From: an uncultured Glaciecola sp.
Lineage (GTDB): Bacteria; Pseudomonadota; Gammaproteobacteria; Enterobacterales; Alteromonadaceae
Direction: 5' to 3'
DNA length: 64,000 bases
Assembly: GCA_947496235.1 (NCBI GenBank)
Contig: CANMCE010000014.1
Span: forward strand, 36,157-100,156
Shown here: one piece after another, positions 1 through 8,748 of the stretch
How positions within the stretch are numbered: the stretch's first letter is position 1
Layout of the letters: the number at the start of each line of letters is the position of its first letter
The notes under the pieces: model-generated
Told to the model about the DNA's origin: nothing
The model's database searches: none
Seen by the model: only the letters and a program-made list of their open reading frames with translations
Made by a program: the position numbers and the translations under genes

Positions 1-1
1 C

Positions 2-1645
2 CTAGTACCAAAACGCGCGCCTGTTGGCGGCATTCGAAACGCGACTCTTGGCTATGAAGAAAGTAGTATATTTTCAGCCGCCGTAGATTTAGGACAACGC
101 TATGGTGAGAATGACCAGTGGGGAGTACGTTTTAACAGTTTGACTCGCGGCGGCGAGAGTATCATTGATGGACAAGAACAAGATTTATCTGTGCTAGCCC
201 TTAATATCGATTATGCTCAAGACAATCTACGTTTTTCAGCCGATCTTGGCTATCAAGACAATCATATTGATGCCCCAAGACCTCAAGTAACACCTTTGGG
301 TGATATTCCAAGCGCGCCAGATGCTGATGTTAATTTTGCGCAACCATGGACCTTCACTGACGAATCACAAGTTTTTGGTGTTTTGCGCGCCGAATATGAC
401 ATTTCTGATACCACTAAGACTTGGATCGGTGCCGGCTTTAGAAAAGGTGAAGAAGAAAACGACCTAGCAAACCCGACAGCGGATGCAAATGGAATTGGCA
501 GTGCTTATAGATTCGCCAATACCAGAGAAGACGAAGTCTATTCTGTTGATGCAGGTGTCAGTCATGACTATCAACTCTCTGATACCAAAAATACCCTGAT
601 AGTGTCAGGCGCTATCATTGATCTTGAGTCTAAAAACGCCTTTGCTTTTTCAAACTTTGCAGGATTTGCTACTAGCATTTACCAACCAACGGCCATTACG
701 CCGCCTGCCACTGACTTTTTTGTTGGTGGCGACTTAGCGAGTCCCTTAGTAACTGAAAAAGTACGTAACCAAAGTGTTGCTATTGCCAATACCACAGCAT
801 GGCAAGATGAAACGGTTTTGACCACCATAGGCGTGCGCTATCAAAGTATAGATACGCAGTCGTTCAATGCTGCTGGCGGCGACCTGTCAGGTAGTTACGA
901 CGACAGTAAATTCACACCAGTAGTTGGCATAGTTGTAAAACCATCAGACCAGTTTTCCATTTATGCGAATTACGCGGAAAGTTTAACCCCAGGCGCATCT
1001 GCACCTGACACTGCCAATGGTTTACCAGTGGTAAATGCGGGTGAGGTACTAGCACCTTTTACCGGAGAGCAATACGAAATAGGCTTTAAATATGACGGTG
1101 GCAACATAGGTAGCACAGCTAGTGTATTTAATCTCAATCGTCCTAATTCTGTGATTGAAAATCAAATCTTTAGTGATGGCGGTGAGCAACAAAGTCAAGG
1201 CGTTGAGTTTAGCGTTTTTGGTCAGCCAACTCAGAATTCGAGATTGATTGCTGGGGGGACTTATGTAGTCGCGGAACTCGCCAATACTCAGTCTGGAATA
1301 GATGAAGGCAACACCCCAATTGGTATTCCAGAGCTTCAAACTAATATCAACTTTGAATACGATGTCACTGATATTGAAGGCTTAACCTTGGACGCTCGGT
1401 GGATATACACCTCAGAGCAATATACCAATACCGCCAATACCATTGAACTAGATGACTGGAATAGATTCGATCTTGGTGCCAGATACAGCTTTATTTGGGC
1501 TGATACCATTGTGGATATTAGAGGACGAATTAACAACCTCACAGACAAAGCCTATTGGGCTTCGACCGGCGGATATCCGGGAGCCAACTATTTGATTTTG
1601 GGTGAGCCAAGAACTTTGTCTTTATCGGTTAGTTTTGATTTTTAG
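2..1645 (+). CDS. TonB-dependent siderophore-type receptor, C-terminal part (5' end outside window)
   Basis: This is the distal beta-barrel of an outer-membrane TonB-dependent receptor. The reading frame is open from base 2, so the N-terminal signal, TonB box and plug lie upstream of the window. The visible part has alternating aromatic/hydrophobic barrel strands, conserved TBDT phrases such as 'YANYAESLTPG' and 'GEQYEIGFKYDGG', and ends in 'SLSVSFDF', the terminal Phe recognised by the BAM complex. The phrase pattern fits ferric-siderophore receptors of the FhuE/FpvA kind; the substrate cannot be read. A PepSY membrane protein starts 3 bases after the stop. That is a common partner in iron acquisition, probably for reduction or release of iron. 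An internal TTG at 140 is not the true start. Confidence 0.9.
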   Translation, partial: LVPKRAPVGGIRNATLGYEESSIFSAAVDLGQRYGENDQWGVRFNSLTRGGESIIDGQEQDLSVLALNIDYAQDNLRFSADLGYQDNHIDAPRPQVTPLGDIPSAPDADVNFAQPWTFTDESQVFGVLRAEYDISDTTKTWIGAGFRKGEEENDLANPTADANGIGSAYRFANTREDEVYSVDAGVSHDYQLSDTKNTLIVSGAIIDLESKNAFAFSNFAGFATSIYQPTAITPPATDFFVGGDLASPLVTEKVRNQSVAIANTTAWQDETVLTTIGVRYQSIDTQSFNAAGGDLSGSYDDSKFTPVVGIVVKPSDQFSIYANYAESLTPGASAPDTANGLPVVNAGEVLAPFTGEQYEIGFKYDGGNIGSTASVFNLNRPNSVIENQIFSDGGEQQSQGVEFSVFGQPTQNSRLIAGGTYVVAELANTQSGIDEGNTPIGIPELQTNINFEYDVTDIEGLTLDARWIYTSEQYTNTANTIELDDWNRFDLGARYSFIWADTIVDIRGRINNLTDKAYWASTGGYPGANYLILGEPRTLSLSVSFDF

Positions 1646-1648
1646 CCT

Positions 1649-2737
1649 ATGCAAGCAGTCACCTTTAAACGTTGGGAATGGACCCATAAATGGACCAGTT
1701 TAATCTGCACAGTGTTTTTGTTAATGCTGTGTATTACTGGCTTGCCGTTAATTTTTCATGATGAAATTGATGCAACTTTAAACCCAGCGGTTTGGGAACC
1801 CAAACATCCTGATGGTCCTTATCTTTCTTATGATCAGATTATGACTATTGGCTTAGCTCAAAGACCTAATGAAGTGCCGATTTACATGAGCTTTGATACC
1901 GATAGACCTGTGGTCAATATTACCTCAGGGCCAACAGGCGACGCCGACGCTACTGACATGCACTTCGCTTCTTATGATCTCACCAGCGGCGAGTTAGTCC
2001 CACCGGCAGATGTGGGGGAATCTGTGATGGAATTTATTCTGCAATTGCATACTGACATGTTTTTAGGTTTGCCTGGTATGTTGTTTTTGGGCTTTATGGG
2101 CTTTTTATTTGTGTTGGCGACTGTAAGCGGTGTGGTGGTGTATCGCCAATATATGCGAAATCTAGCGTTTGGAACCGTCCGAAAACAGAAAAATCGACGG
2201 CTAAAATGGCTAGATCAGCATAACCTATTAGGCATCACCACCCTTGCATGGGTACTGGTAGTAGGATTAACAGGCGTAATCAATACCTTAGAAAAACCCA
2301 TTTTGGATACTTGGCGATCGCAGAATTTGCAGCATTTATTGAGCGAGTATCAAACCCAGAATAGCACTATTGCCACCGCAAATGCCTCTATTGATCAAGC
2401 CATTCTTGCAGCTAAACAAGCCTTGCCAAATATGCAATTACAGTTTGTAGCCTTTCCTGGCAGCGACTTTTCAACCAACGAACATTATGCGATTTTTATG
2501 CATGGGGATTCTCCACTCACCAAGGAACTTATTACGCCATTACTAGTGAAAGCGTCTAATGGAGAAATTGTTGGAGTAAGTGAAATGCCTTGGTACGCAA
2601 ATGCCTTGTCCCTTTCTCGTCCGTTGCACTTTGGCGATTATGGTGGTTTAGGATTGAAAGTGCTTTGGTTTATTCTCACCTTATTTACGCTTTGGGTACT
2701 AGTCACAGGCTTGTATTTATGGTGGAAAAAACGATGA
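1649..2737 (+). CDS. PepSY-associated TM (PiuB-like) protein
   Basis: This is an inner-membrane protein of 362 aa with about four transmembrane segments (roughly residues 17-38, 143-165, 192-214 and 335-358) and PepSY-like periplasmic regions between them. Histidines near the membrane ('WTHKWTS', 'LPLIFHDE', 'LHTDMFLG', 'LDQHNLLG', 'PLHFGDYGG') match the usual pattern of the PepSY_TM family, whose members are proposed haem-binding ferric-siderophore reductases. It follows the TonB receptor stop by 3 bases, so the two are almost surely co-transcribed and likely iron-regulated. No Fur box can be assessed because the promoter is outside the window. The family call is firm; reductase activity is inference. 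Confidence 0.85.
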   Translation: MQAVTFKRWEWTHKWTSLICTVFLLMLCITGLPLIFHDEIDATLNPAVWEPKHPDGPYLSYDQIMTIGLAQRPNEVPIYMSFDTDRPVVNITSGPTGDADATDMHFASYDLTSGELVPPADVGESVMEFILQLHTDMFLGLPGMLFLGFMGFLFVLATVSGVVVYRQYMRNLAFGTVRKQKNRRLKWLDQHNLLGITTLAWVLVVGLTGVINTLEKPILDTWRSQNLQHLLSEYQTQNSTIATANASIDQAILAAKQALPNMQLQFVAFPGSDFSTNEHYAIFMHGDSPLTKELITPLLVKASNGEIVGVSEMPWYANALSLSRPLHFGDYGGLGLKVLWFILTLFTLWVLVTGLYLWWKKR

Positions 2738-2747
2738 AGGAAAACCT

Positions 2748-2945
2748 GTGACAACAATATCCAAAGCCAATCGAGCCTTGAGCAAATGGCAAATATTTAA
2801 ATGGCCCAGCATATTATTTGTGCTGTCCTTTTTTGGGTTAATTTTAGCGTTGTTGGTGGACGGCGCTGCCGACTGGTTTGCAGTGGCAGCGATTGCTGTA
2901 TCAGTGATAGTGCCTGTGAAGTTTCTGATTCGCCGAGAGAGTTAG
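2748..2945 (+). CDS. small two-helix membrane protein in the iron operon
   Basis: A 65-aa protein with a GTG start 8 bases after the PepSY stop; 'aagga' just upstream can serve as ribosome-binding site. It has two hydrophobic stretches (about residues 21-40 and 43-58) separated by 'DGAADW', and a basic C-terminus 'RRES'. I do not recognise a family. Its position at the end of the receptor-PepSY operon suggests an accessory role in siderophore-iron handling, which is inference only. A longer overlapping ORF in another frame (2801-3073) is not supported because it has no hydrophobic or family logic. Confidence 0.6.
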   Translation: MTTISKANRALSKWQIFKWPSILFVLSFFGLILALLVDGAADWFAVAAIAVSVIVPVKFLIRRES

Positions 2946-2960
2946 GCTCCTCAAATTGTT

Positions 2961-3617
2961 TTAAGCGTTCTCAATATGCGAAATGGCTTGCTCAACCTGA
3001 GTATCACCATTGGTTAACTCTAAAATTTTTCGGCGAATGTGAGGTTTTTCAACAAGTGCGGCCAACACATTAGCAACATTGCCCCGATTTACCTTGCCGT
3101 AAGAAATGGCATAGTCGAGTGTAACCTTATTGTCGGCTTCTTCATCTAAAAGGGTACCAGGTCTTAATATTACCCAGTCTAAGGATGTGTTAACTAAAGC
3201 TACATCGGCCTGTTTTTTAACTTGCATGTAATACTCGAAACCTTCCCCTAAATCCTGATTTCTGCCAGATTCAGGAAACGCCGATACTAGATAGAATCTT
3301 TTGATGCCAAGCTCTTCAGCGAGCTTTGCTAAAATAGCAGGCGTCTTACCGTCAATCTTGCAAGTACGATCTTTACCACTACCTGCAGCCCCCGCGGAAA
3401 ATACAATAATGTTATGGCCAGCCAACATCTTTTTGTAATCTTGTTCTTCAAGTTCCATCATGTCACCCTGAACTGGCGTTGCACCTTGTTGTGCAAGTTC
3501 TTCGGCTTGTTCTGGTTTTCGATGTAAAGCAGTAACCTCATGCCCCTGTCTGATCAATTGAGGCAGAAGCCTGTGACCTACACCACCTGTTGCTCCAATA
3601 AAAAATATACGGCTCAT
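2961..3617 (-). CDS. NAD(P)-binding atypical SDR family oxidoreductase
   Basis: A 218-aa Rossmann protein. The nucleotide-binding motif 'FFIGATGGVGHRLL' is at the N-terminus, followed by 'VTALHRKPEQ' (NADP discrimination region), 'VQGDMMELE' and 'DWVILRPGTLLDEE', typical of the NAD(P)H-binding atypical SDR group (YwnB/SDR_a5-like). The start is placed at 3617, not at an in-frame start 18 codons earlier, because 'aaggag' lies just upstream of it and the motif begins at once. It is convergent with the iron operon. Likely a cytosolic reductase or redox sensor; substrate unknown. Confidence 0.8.
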   Translation of the reverse strand: MSRIFFIGATGGVGHRLLPQLIRQGHEVTALHRKPEQAEELAQQGATPVQGDMMELEEQDYKKMLAGHNIIVFSAGAAGSGKDRTCKIDGKTPAILAKLAEELGIKRFYLVSAFPESGRNQDLGEGFEYYMQVKKQADVALVNTSLDWVILRPGTLLDEEADNKVTLDYAISYGKVNRGNVANVLAALVEKPHIRRKILELTNGDTQVEQAISHIENA

Positions 3618-3830
3618 AAAATCTCCTTGATTGTTACAATTATTTATAACCTTGGGATTATTACGGCTCATTTCTACCTGCGGTCACAGGTTTAATATTA
3701 ATAGGCAATAAATTCAGAGTAATTCCTCACAGCTTAGCTAAAGTATTCCATTTAGCGCTTGTGTTCCCCCTGATATTTGGTAATTTAGATTTGTCGTTTT
3801 TTTAATCCATTCACACAAAGGACTGTCAGC

Positions 3831-4862
3831 ATGGAGAAGATCTCTAGCCTGTTTGTGGCAATTTTACTTGTAATTTCATCAACCGCTTTCGCCTCTTTCG
3901 AGCAGTTTAGTTCAGATGTTAGAGATTCCTTTGATAAAGATGCATTAGAAGCTGTTGAACTTATTCATAACGCAGAGAACAAAGGTAAATTCCAAAAGGA
4001 AATGATGGCAATGGCGGATACTATCTGCGAGTCATCTGCAGACATCATTAAAAATGAAGAAAATTTATTAGCCTTAACCGAACAGCAGCAAAAACAATTC
4101 CTTAAGTGCCGAATATATCGATATGCCAGTGGTTCAATATATACTTTTGGCTCAAACAGCGCGAGAAAAGCGGTTGATGTTCAATTACTCAAGCAAATAG
4201 TGAGTAAAGAAGTGACCAATACACTTAACAAGCAAGCGCGATTACTTACTCAAAATGCAATGATAGTCGAGCGAGAAAAAGCCCAACAAGAAGCCGCTAA
4301 TGAAATAAGCCAAATGTCATTTGAAGAATTTCTGTGGTTAAAGGAGAAAGATTTTGTCGAACAAGTGGATTCAAAAACTGCTCAAAAAGGTAGATTCGCT
4401 GCTTTTCATAACGCATTTAAAACAAGAGAAAACGAAATAAAGACCCACCTTGAAACCCAAATTGGCTATGAAAAGCTGGGTGAATATCGGGAACAAAAGT
4501 GTAGCCAATCTTCTGCTAATCAACACGACAAAATCTGTAATTTCATTAAAAAAATGGATAATGACCACCAATATGCAATGGTCAGCAAAACTGTAAAAGA
4601 TCTGGATGACAAAGCTTACTTTGAATATTTTACGGAGTGTACTAAAGGCTACAATAATGCGATCAAGTGTCTTTTTTACGGTCACAACAAATCAGGTACC
4701 AAAATAAGAGCTAAGAAATTGCAACAACAATTAATTGACAACACAACTTCACTGGCTGAACTAGAGCAAATTGAATCTCAATATTGTGGTGAAAATAGAG
4801 ATTTATGTGATATTTATAGAAAAGCAAAGCGTGTAATCAAAATGAAAGAAAAAGGGAGATAG
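3831..4862 (+). CDS. exported alpha-helical protein of unknown function
   Basis: A 343-aa protein with a clear Sec signal peptide (about residues 1-21, ending 'SSTAFA'). The mature part is highly charged, rich in Lys/Glu/Gln and probably mostly helical. It has scattered cysteines (for example 'CRIYRY', 'EQKCSQSS', 'HDKICNF', 'TECTKGYNNAIKC', 'SQYCGENRDLCDIY') that could form disulfides in the periplasm. No known domain was recognised. It stands alone, with its own upstream gap of about 210 bases. Confidence 0.65.
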   Translation: MEKISSLFVAILLVISSTAFASFEQFSSDVRDSFDKDALEAVELIHNAENKGKFQKEMMAMADTICESSADIIKNEENLLALTEQQQKQFLKCRIYRYASGSIYTFGSNSARKAVDVQLLKQIVSKEVTNTLNKQARLLTQNAMIVEREKAQQEAANEISQMSFEEFLWLKEKDFVEQVDSKTAQKGRFAAFHNAFKTRENEIKTHLETQIGYEKLGEYREQKCSQSSANQHDKICNFIKKMDNDHQYAMVSKTVKDLDDKAYFEYFTECTKGYNNAIKCLFYGHNKSGTKIRAKKLQQQLIDNTTSLAELEQIESQYCGENRDLCDIYRKAKRVIKMKEKGR

Positions 4863-4932
4863 GATTTGAGCGCGCTGAATTGTGCCATGCACAAGAATGA
4901 CAAAATTGTTAGCTTTTTGGAAATAGGTCACT

Positions 4933-5244
4933 GTGAGTAGAGAATCAATAGAAGTTTTTAGAGCACTAAAAGAAGAAAATATGAAATACTGGATCGCAAT
5001 TTTAGTCTCACCAATAATGGGGCTTTTTGCTATAGGAGTGACGTTGGCAAGTACGCTCGGTTTGATTTTGGGGTTCTTCTATTTAGCAATATTTGTCCAA
5101 TCAATACGTGGCGTAATGTACACTGCCCGAATGAAAAAAAAGCTCCAGCAAAATCCATCTAAGTTTAAAAGAAGCGATGTTCGGAAAGGCCCGGTTATTA
5201 TGGGTATTCCCGGAATCTATTGGTTTGTTAGCCTTACCCGTTAA
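4933..5244 (+). CDS. small membrane protein, unknown
   Basis: A 103-aa ORF. The GTG start at 4933 has an 'agg' a few bases upstream; an in-frame ATG at 4981 gives a shorter form that begins right before the hydrophobic region. Two membrane segments are visible (about residues 19-41 and 43-62), followed by a basic region 'ARMKKKLQQNP'. No family was recognised. The next ORF begins inside it in another frame, so the pair may be one frameshifted gene. Confidence 0.45.
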   Translation: MSRESIEVFRALKEENMKYWIAILVSPIMGLFAIGVTLASTLGLILGFFYLAIFVQSIRGVMYTARMKKKLQQNPSKFKRSDVRKGPVIMGIPGIYWFVSLTR

Positions 5245-5467
5245 TAATCTTCTTAATGACGACCCTATTGTTTTGCAAAACCCAAGTCACAATAATGTTG
5301 AAGAAGTACACCCTACATTTGGACCTGAGTTTATTGCACAAAAGCAGAGAATACGTGAGATGCTAGTGCGTTTTGTTTCAGAAAATGACCCTATACGGCA
5401 GGCTCTTTTGGAGATCTATGTGTCTGTAAGCTTGAACACACCGCATAACGACTTCGACAATCATTAA
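5177..5467 (+). CDS. possible ORF or frameshifted continuation of the upstream small gene
   Basis: A 96-aa ORF starting with ATG inside the 3' end of the preceding membrane-protein gene. Its first 25 residues read the neighbour's sequence in another frame and look unconvincing. The remainder ('FGPEFIAQKQRIREMLVRF' and a short helix after it) looks like ordinary soluble protein. The simplest readings are a separate small gene, or the C-terminal part of the 4933-5244 gene after a +1/-1 shift. No family recognised. Confidence 0.3.
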   Translation: MFGKARLLWVFPESIGLLALPVNNLLNDDPIVLQNPSHNNVEEVHPTFGPEFIAQKQRIREMLVRFVSENDPIRQALLEIYVSVSLNTPHNDFDNH

Positions 5468-5595
5468 GAATCTTATCGCGGTCTTAAATTACAGTTGTTT
5501 CAGTTTTCGGATGTGTAGGTTCTTTGAGTAATTTCACCTATTTTTTACTTTAATCCCTGCATAATAAGCCGGTATTTATAAATTCAGGAAGTTTT

Positions 5596-6591
5596 ATGTT
5601 GTTGTCTACCTTGTTTGTCGTGCAGTTTTTAAGCTCAAATTCGGTTGATATTTCCGAGGTAATTCAAGACACTCAAATCAATATCGAGCGTTTTTACGTT
5701 GAACAACGAAGTATTGAAACTATTAATCAAAGTCTCTCCGCACCACAACTTTTGCAACAACTGGATCAAGCTGAAACGCCTGATCAATTGGCAAAAAACT
5801 TAACTCAGCATCTACAAAAATTTGATGCCCATTTCACTGTACAATATCAATCCGAATCGACATCTGCCCTTGAGGTAAAAGAAAGCTGGTTTTCCAAGCT
5901 TGCACGAAAAAATTATGGCTTTTCCAAGGTAGAGGTTTTAGAAGGAAATGTTGGTTTATTGGTCTTTTGGGGTTTTGCAGACCTCAACCAAGCAGTAAAG
6001 GATAAAATATCCGCAGTAATGAGCTTATTATTAGATGTTGATGCGTTGATTATTGATCTGCGCGCCAACGGCGGTGGTAGTGGCGAAACGGTACAGTGGC
6101 TAAGTAGTTACTTTGTAGATGGTAAAGTGCACCTGAATAGCTTTTACACCAGATACAATGACTCAGAACAGACGTTTTGGACTCATCCTCAGATCAATTA
6201 CGACCATCTAGAGCAAATTCCCTTGTACATCTTAACTAGCGATCAAACATTCTCTGCCGCTGAAGAGTTTACTTATAATTTCAAACATCTTGGTCGAGCA
6301 GTCATTGTTGGTGAGCCAAGCAAGGGCGGCGCTAACCCTTGGCGTTGGTTTAACCTGACGCAGGGATTTCGCTTAGGCATACCAACCACAAAGGCCATCA
6401 ATCCGATCACTCAGGGAAATTGGGAAAGCAAGGGCGTTCAACCAAACATTGTTATCAGCGCTGATAATGCCCTAGACTTAGCTTATAAGCACGCCTTAGA
6501 AAGCTTACTTGAAAATGCAGACAACGGATACAGACGTCAAGAGATTGAGCAACAATTACAGCGAATGAAAACTAACTCGACAAAAGATTGA
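5596..6591 (+). CDS. S41-family peptidase-like protein
   Basis: A 331-aa member of the S41 (C-terminal processing/tricorn-like) serine peptidase family. The substrate-binding loop reads 'LIIDLRANGGGSGET'. The Ser/Lys pair fits the family: Ser about residue 220 in 'TSDQTFSAAEEF' and Lys about residue 243 in 'GEPSKGGAN'. No PDZ domain is visible, so it belongs to the short RetC/IRBP-like type rather than Prc. The N-terminus is weakly hydrophobic, which could be a poor signal peptide; export is likely but not certain. 'aggaag' precedes the ATG at 5596. Convergent with the large operon that ends at 6660. Confidence 0.8.
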   Translation: MLLSTLFVVQFLSSNSVDISEVIQDTQINIERFYVEQRSIETINQSLSAPQLLQQLDQAETPDQLAKNLTQHLQKFDAHFTVQYQSESTSALEVKESWFSKLARKNYGFSKVEVLEGNVGLLVFWGFADLNQAVKDKISAVMSLLLDVDALIIDLRANGGGSGETVQWLSSYFVDGKVHLNSFYTRYNDSEQTFWTHPQINYDHLEQIPLYILTSDQTFSAAEEFTYNFKHLGRAVIVGEPSKGGANPWRWFNLTQGFRLGIPTTKAINPITQGNWESKGVQPNIVISADNALDLAYKHALESLLENADNGYRRQEIEQQLQRMKTNSTKD

Positions 6592-6628
6592 GCATTTTGC
6601 TGGCTAGTCTTTTGGTAATGCAAATTAA

Positions 6629-6652
6629 CATTGGCCCATTATCGAGCCAATG
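6629..6652. repeat. inverted repeat between convergent genes
   Basis: A perfect 7-bp inverted repeat (CATTGGC / GCCAATG) with a 10-base loop lies in the 68-base gap between the S41 gene and the end of the long minus-strand operon. There is no T-run on either side, so it is at best a weak bidirectional terminator. Confidence 0.35.
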
Positions 6653-6659
6653 GTAATGG

Positions 6660-7652
6660 TTAATAAGGCAAGAAGTTGTAGGCGTATTCCAGTTCGGTGC
6701 GAGTGACATTGGCAGAACCAAATTGAATTGCGCGTATGCGGCTTATTAAGCGTTCAACTAACTCTGGCGAACCTAACTCGTCATCAACTAACTCAACTGA
6801 CGATAAAGTACCGTCAGGCTCAATAATGAGTTTTACTGTTAGCTTACCCTCGATCGTGGGGTCGTTGCGTAGCGCTCGACGATACAGTGAGTAGACTGCG
6901 CCTTTGTTGGCATCTAAGGTTTGTCGAATCTGATCAAGATCGCGACTGCCCACTACCTGACTTTGCTCTTCAATACGTTTTGTTGCTAGCGCTGCTTCAC
7001 CTTCAGAGGCGGCTTGGAATTCAGTATTGCGACGCCCTTCTAATTGACCTGCGGCACCAACATCAGTTGAAAATTCACTGTTCTGCAAGCCGTTACTGGC
7101 AGCTAAGTTAGGAGCACCAATAGTGTTACGAGCTGTTTCTTCGGCTTGCCCGCCACCTTGGGTTTGTTGCGTATTGGCCAAGTTCTGCAGTTGTTGGGTA
7201 TTGCGCATACTAGCTAAGGTGTCTGAAAACGCTAATACACCTTTGGACTTAGCATTGTTTCTTGCTTGCTCAACTTTGTCTTCTTCGGTTATTTCTGGTT
7301 CCTCTTCAGGCACAGGAATTGGCGGCTGATCTACCTCTGGCACTGGTTCTTCTATAGGCTCTATTTCAGGCTCAGGCTCTGGTTCTTCGATAATCTCGGG
7401 TTCAGGTTCTGGCTCAGGTTCCACTTGTGGCGGTGGCGGCGGTGGTTCTTCCGCTTGAATGATTCGTGCTAATTGCGGTGGTAATTGTTCTTTCTCTTCT
7501 CGTGGAATTTCAGGTAACTCCACGTTAATCACGTAATAGGCAAACGCCAAAGTTAAAACTAATAAAACGATGGATATAGCGCCAAACTTTTTGTTTTCTT
7601 GATTCGCACTTTTCCAAGGAAGTTGGCTATCAAAGTATACGGAGGTTGTCAT
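6660..7652 (-). CDS. AgmX/PglI C-terminal-domain protein (TonB-like spanner)
   Basis: A 330-aa protein, last gene of the 15-gene operon. It has one transmembrane helix (about residues 24-43) and then a Pro/Glu-rich stretch at about 69-125 with EP repeats, like the periplasm-spanning part of TonB. A linker follows, then a folded C-terminal domain (about 240-330) containing 'GKLTVKLIIEPDGTLSSVEL' and ending 'YAYNFLPY'. This matches the AgmX/PglI C-terminal family known from the Myxococcus gliding (GltJ/GltG) proteins. It overlaps the upstream ExbD-like gene by 4 bases. Probable role: transmit the energy of the ExbB/ExbD motor to outer-membrane partners. Family call firm, function inferred. Confidence 0.85.
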   Translation of the reverse strand: MTTSVYFDSQLPWKSANQENKKFGAISIVLLVLTLAFAYYVINVELPEIPREEKEQLPPQLARIIQAEEPPPPPPQVEPEPEPEPEIIEEPEPEPEIEPIEEPVPEVDQPPIPVPEEEPEITEEDKVEQARNNAKSKGVLAFSDTLASMRNTQQLQNLANTQQTQGGGQAEETARNTIGAPNLAASNGLQNSEFSTDVGAAGQLEGRRNTEFQAASEGEAALATKRIEEQSQVVGSRDLDQIRQTLDANKGAVYSLYRRALRNDPTIEGKLTVKLIIEPDGTLSSVELVDDELGSPELVERLISRIRAIQFGSANVTRTELEYAYNFLPY

Positions 7653-8176
7653 TTGCTACCTCCAGAACTCAGCGCAGATCCGGTATCGGTCTTATTTTCT
7701 ACTGCCAACGCTAAATTGGTATAACCGGTAGAAGCACAAGCCTGCATAATTTGTTTCAGCACTGAATAAGTGACTGAACTATCACCCATGATGGTGATCG
7801 ACTGTGCTTGCTTTTCTTCGTCTGTTAAATTGGTGCGACGAGAAGTATGATGATCAAGCTCAGCTTTTAAGCTTTCAATTGCAGTTTTATCAGCAAGGCT
7901 CAATAATTCTGTTGTTGTGATAGGTTGCCCTTGCAACAATACAGTGTCTTTGGTCACCAAAATCAATAAGGTTTCTTTGGCTGGTGTATCTGCGGTAGAA
8001 ACAGGCAAGCTAACATCATCATCTGATTGCAACACCTGCACATCTGACGCATTCAGCATCAAAAAGAACACCAGAATAGTGAAGATATCCATCAATGAAA
8101 CCAAGCTTAATTTTGACTTTGCTTGATTGCGTTTATGGTGTCTTTCCATTCGTTTCGCGCGCATCGACTTTTTCAT
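7649..8176 (-). CDS. ExbD/TolR-family biopolymer transport protein (second copy)
   Basis: A 175-aa protein with a very basic cytosolic N-terminus (Arg/Lys/His-rich to about residue 24), a single helix containing 'SLMDIFTILVFFLML' with the conserved membrane Asp of ExbD/TolR, and a periplasmic domain ('ITIMGDSSVTYSVLKQIMQA'). ExbD proteins couple proton flow to work with ExbB. It differs clearly from the neighbouring ExbD at 8180, so the motor probably uses two different ExbD-type subunits, as AglQ and AglS do in Myxococcus. Its 3' end overlaps the AgmX-like gene by 4 bases; it starts 3 bases after the other ExbD stops. Confidence 0.88.
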   Translation of the reverse strand: MKKSMRAKRMERHHKRNQAKSKLSLVSLMDIFTILVFFLMLNASDVQVLQSDDDVSLPVSTADTPAKETLLILVTKDTVLLQGQPITTTELLSLADKTAIESLKAELDHHTSRRTNLTDEEKQAQSITIMGDSSVTYSVLKQIMQACASTGYTNLALAVENKTDTGSALSSGGSK

Positions 8177-8179
8177 AGC

Positions 8180-8737
8180 TTACTCCGATGTGGGCGTGGT
8201 GTTTGCGGCTGATACGGGTGCATCAGCCAGTGAAACTTCGGGGAATAACTCAGCATCTACAACTGAATTGATCAATACATCTTCATAAGAACGGGTATGG
8301 TCTATCAAGCTAACAATGGTTTGATAATCAGCATCTGGTGGTAATAACAAGGTAATATTCTTTTTATCCACCCCTTTGCTTAACAGGCTTTGTTTCACTT
8401 GCTTTAACACTTGCTGCATGGTTTCAAAGTCATAAGTTGTCACTTCCAGACCTTCAACTTCAACTGTGATGTTAGGAATAGATTGCACTAAATAACCTTG
8501 AGGAAAAAATACGTCTAACCCATTGGCTGTTACTTCAAGTTCTAACTGCTCTTTTTTGATATCTTCCGCACTGGCCTCGCCACTTAGTCCTGGCAAGGTT
8601 AACTCAACCACGGTAATGCGTGAAAACACCATCATCATTAGCAGTACTGGTACCAAAACAATCATGAGATTCATGAAAGAGGTAATGTCCAGTTCGGCTT
8701 CCTCTTTGGGTGCGCGTTTTAGTCCTCGAAGTCTCAT
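8180..8737 (-). CDS. ExbD/TolR-family biopolymer transport protein (first copy)
   Basis: A 185-aa protein with an N-terminal cytosolic segment, a helix beginning 'ELDITSFMNLMIVLVPVLLM' that carries the conserved Asp, and a periplasmic ExbD-like domain ('LLLPPDADYQTIVSLIDHTR'). It lies between the ExbB-like gene (11 bases upstream) and a second ExbD-like gene. The C-terminal tail is Ala/Thr/Ser-rich. Part of a proton-driven stator complex with the ExbB/TolQ protein. Confidence 0.88.
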   Translation of the reverse strand: MRLRGLKRAPKEEAELDITSFMNLMIVLVPVLLMMMVFSRITVVELTLPGLSGEASAEDIKKEQLELEVTANGLDVFFPQGYLVQSIPNITVEVEGLEVTTYDFETMQQVLKQVKQSLLSKGVDKKNITLLLPPDADYQTIVSLIDHTRSYEDVLINSVVDAELFPEVSLADAPVSAANTTPTSE

Positions 8738-8748
8738 AGTAATCCTTA

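Noticed and set aside
2801..3073. 90-codon plus-strand ORF overlapping the small membrane protein
   Set aside because: It runs through the small gene in another frame and into the end of the convergent SDR gene; composition is shadow-like.
6629..6652. Rho-independent terminator after the S41 gene
   Set aside because: The hairpin is good but no T-run follows on either strand, so it is listed only as an inverted repeat.
7123..7472. Two plus-strand ORFs opposite the AgmX-like gene
   Set aside because: They are the antisense of the Pro/Glu repeat region, giving Arg/Leu/Trp-rich nonsense.
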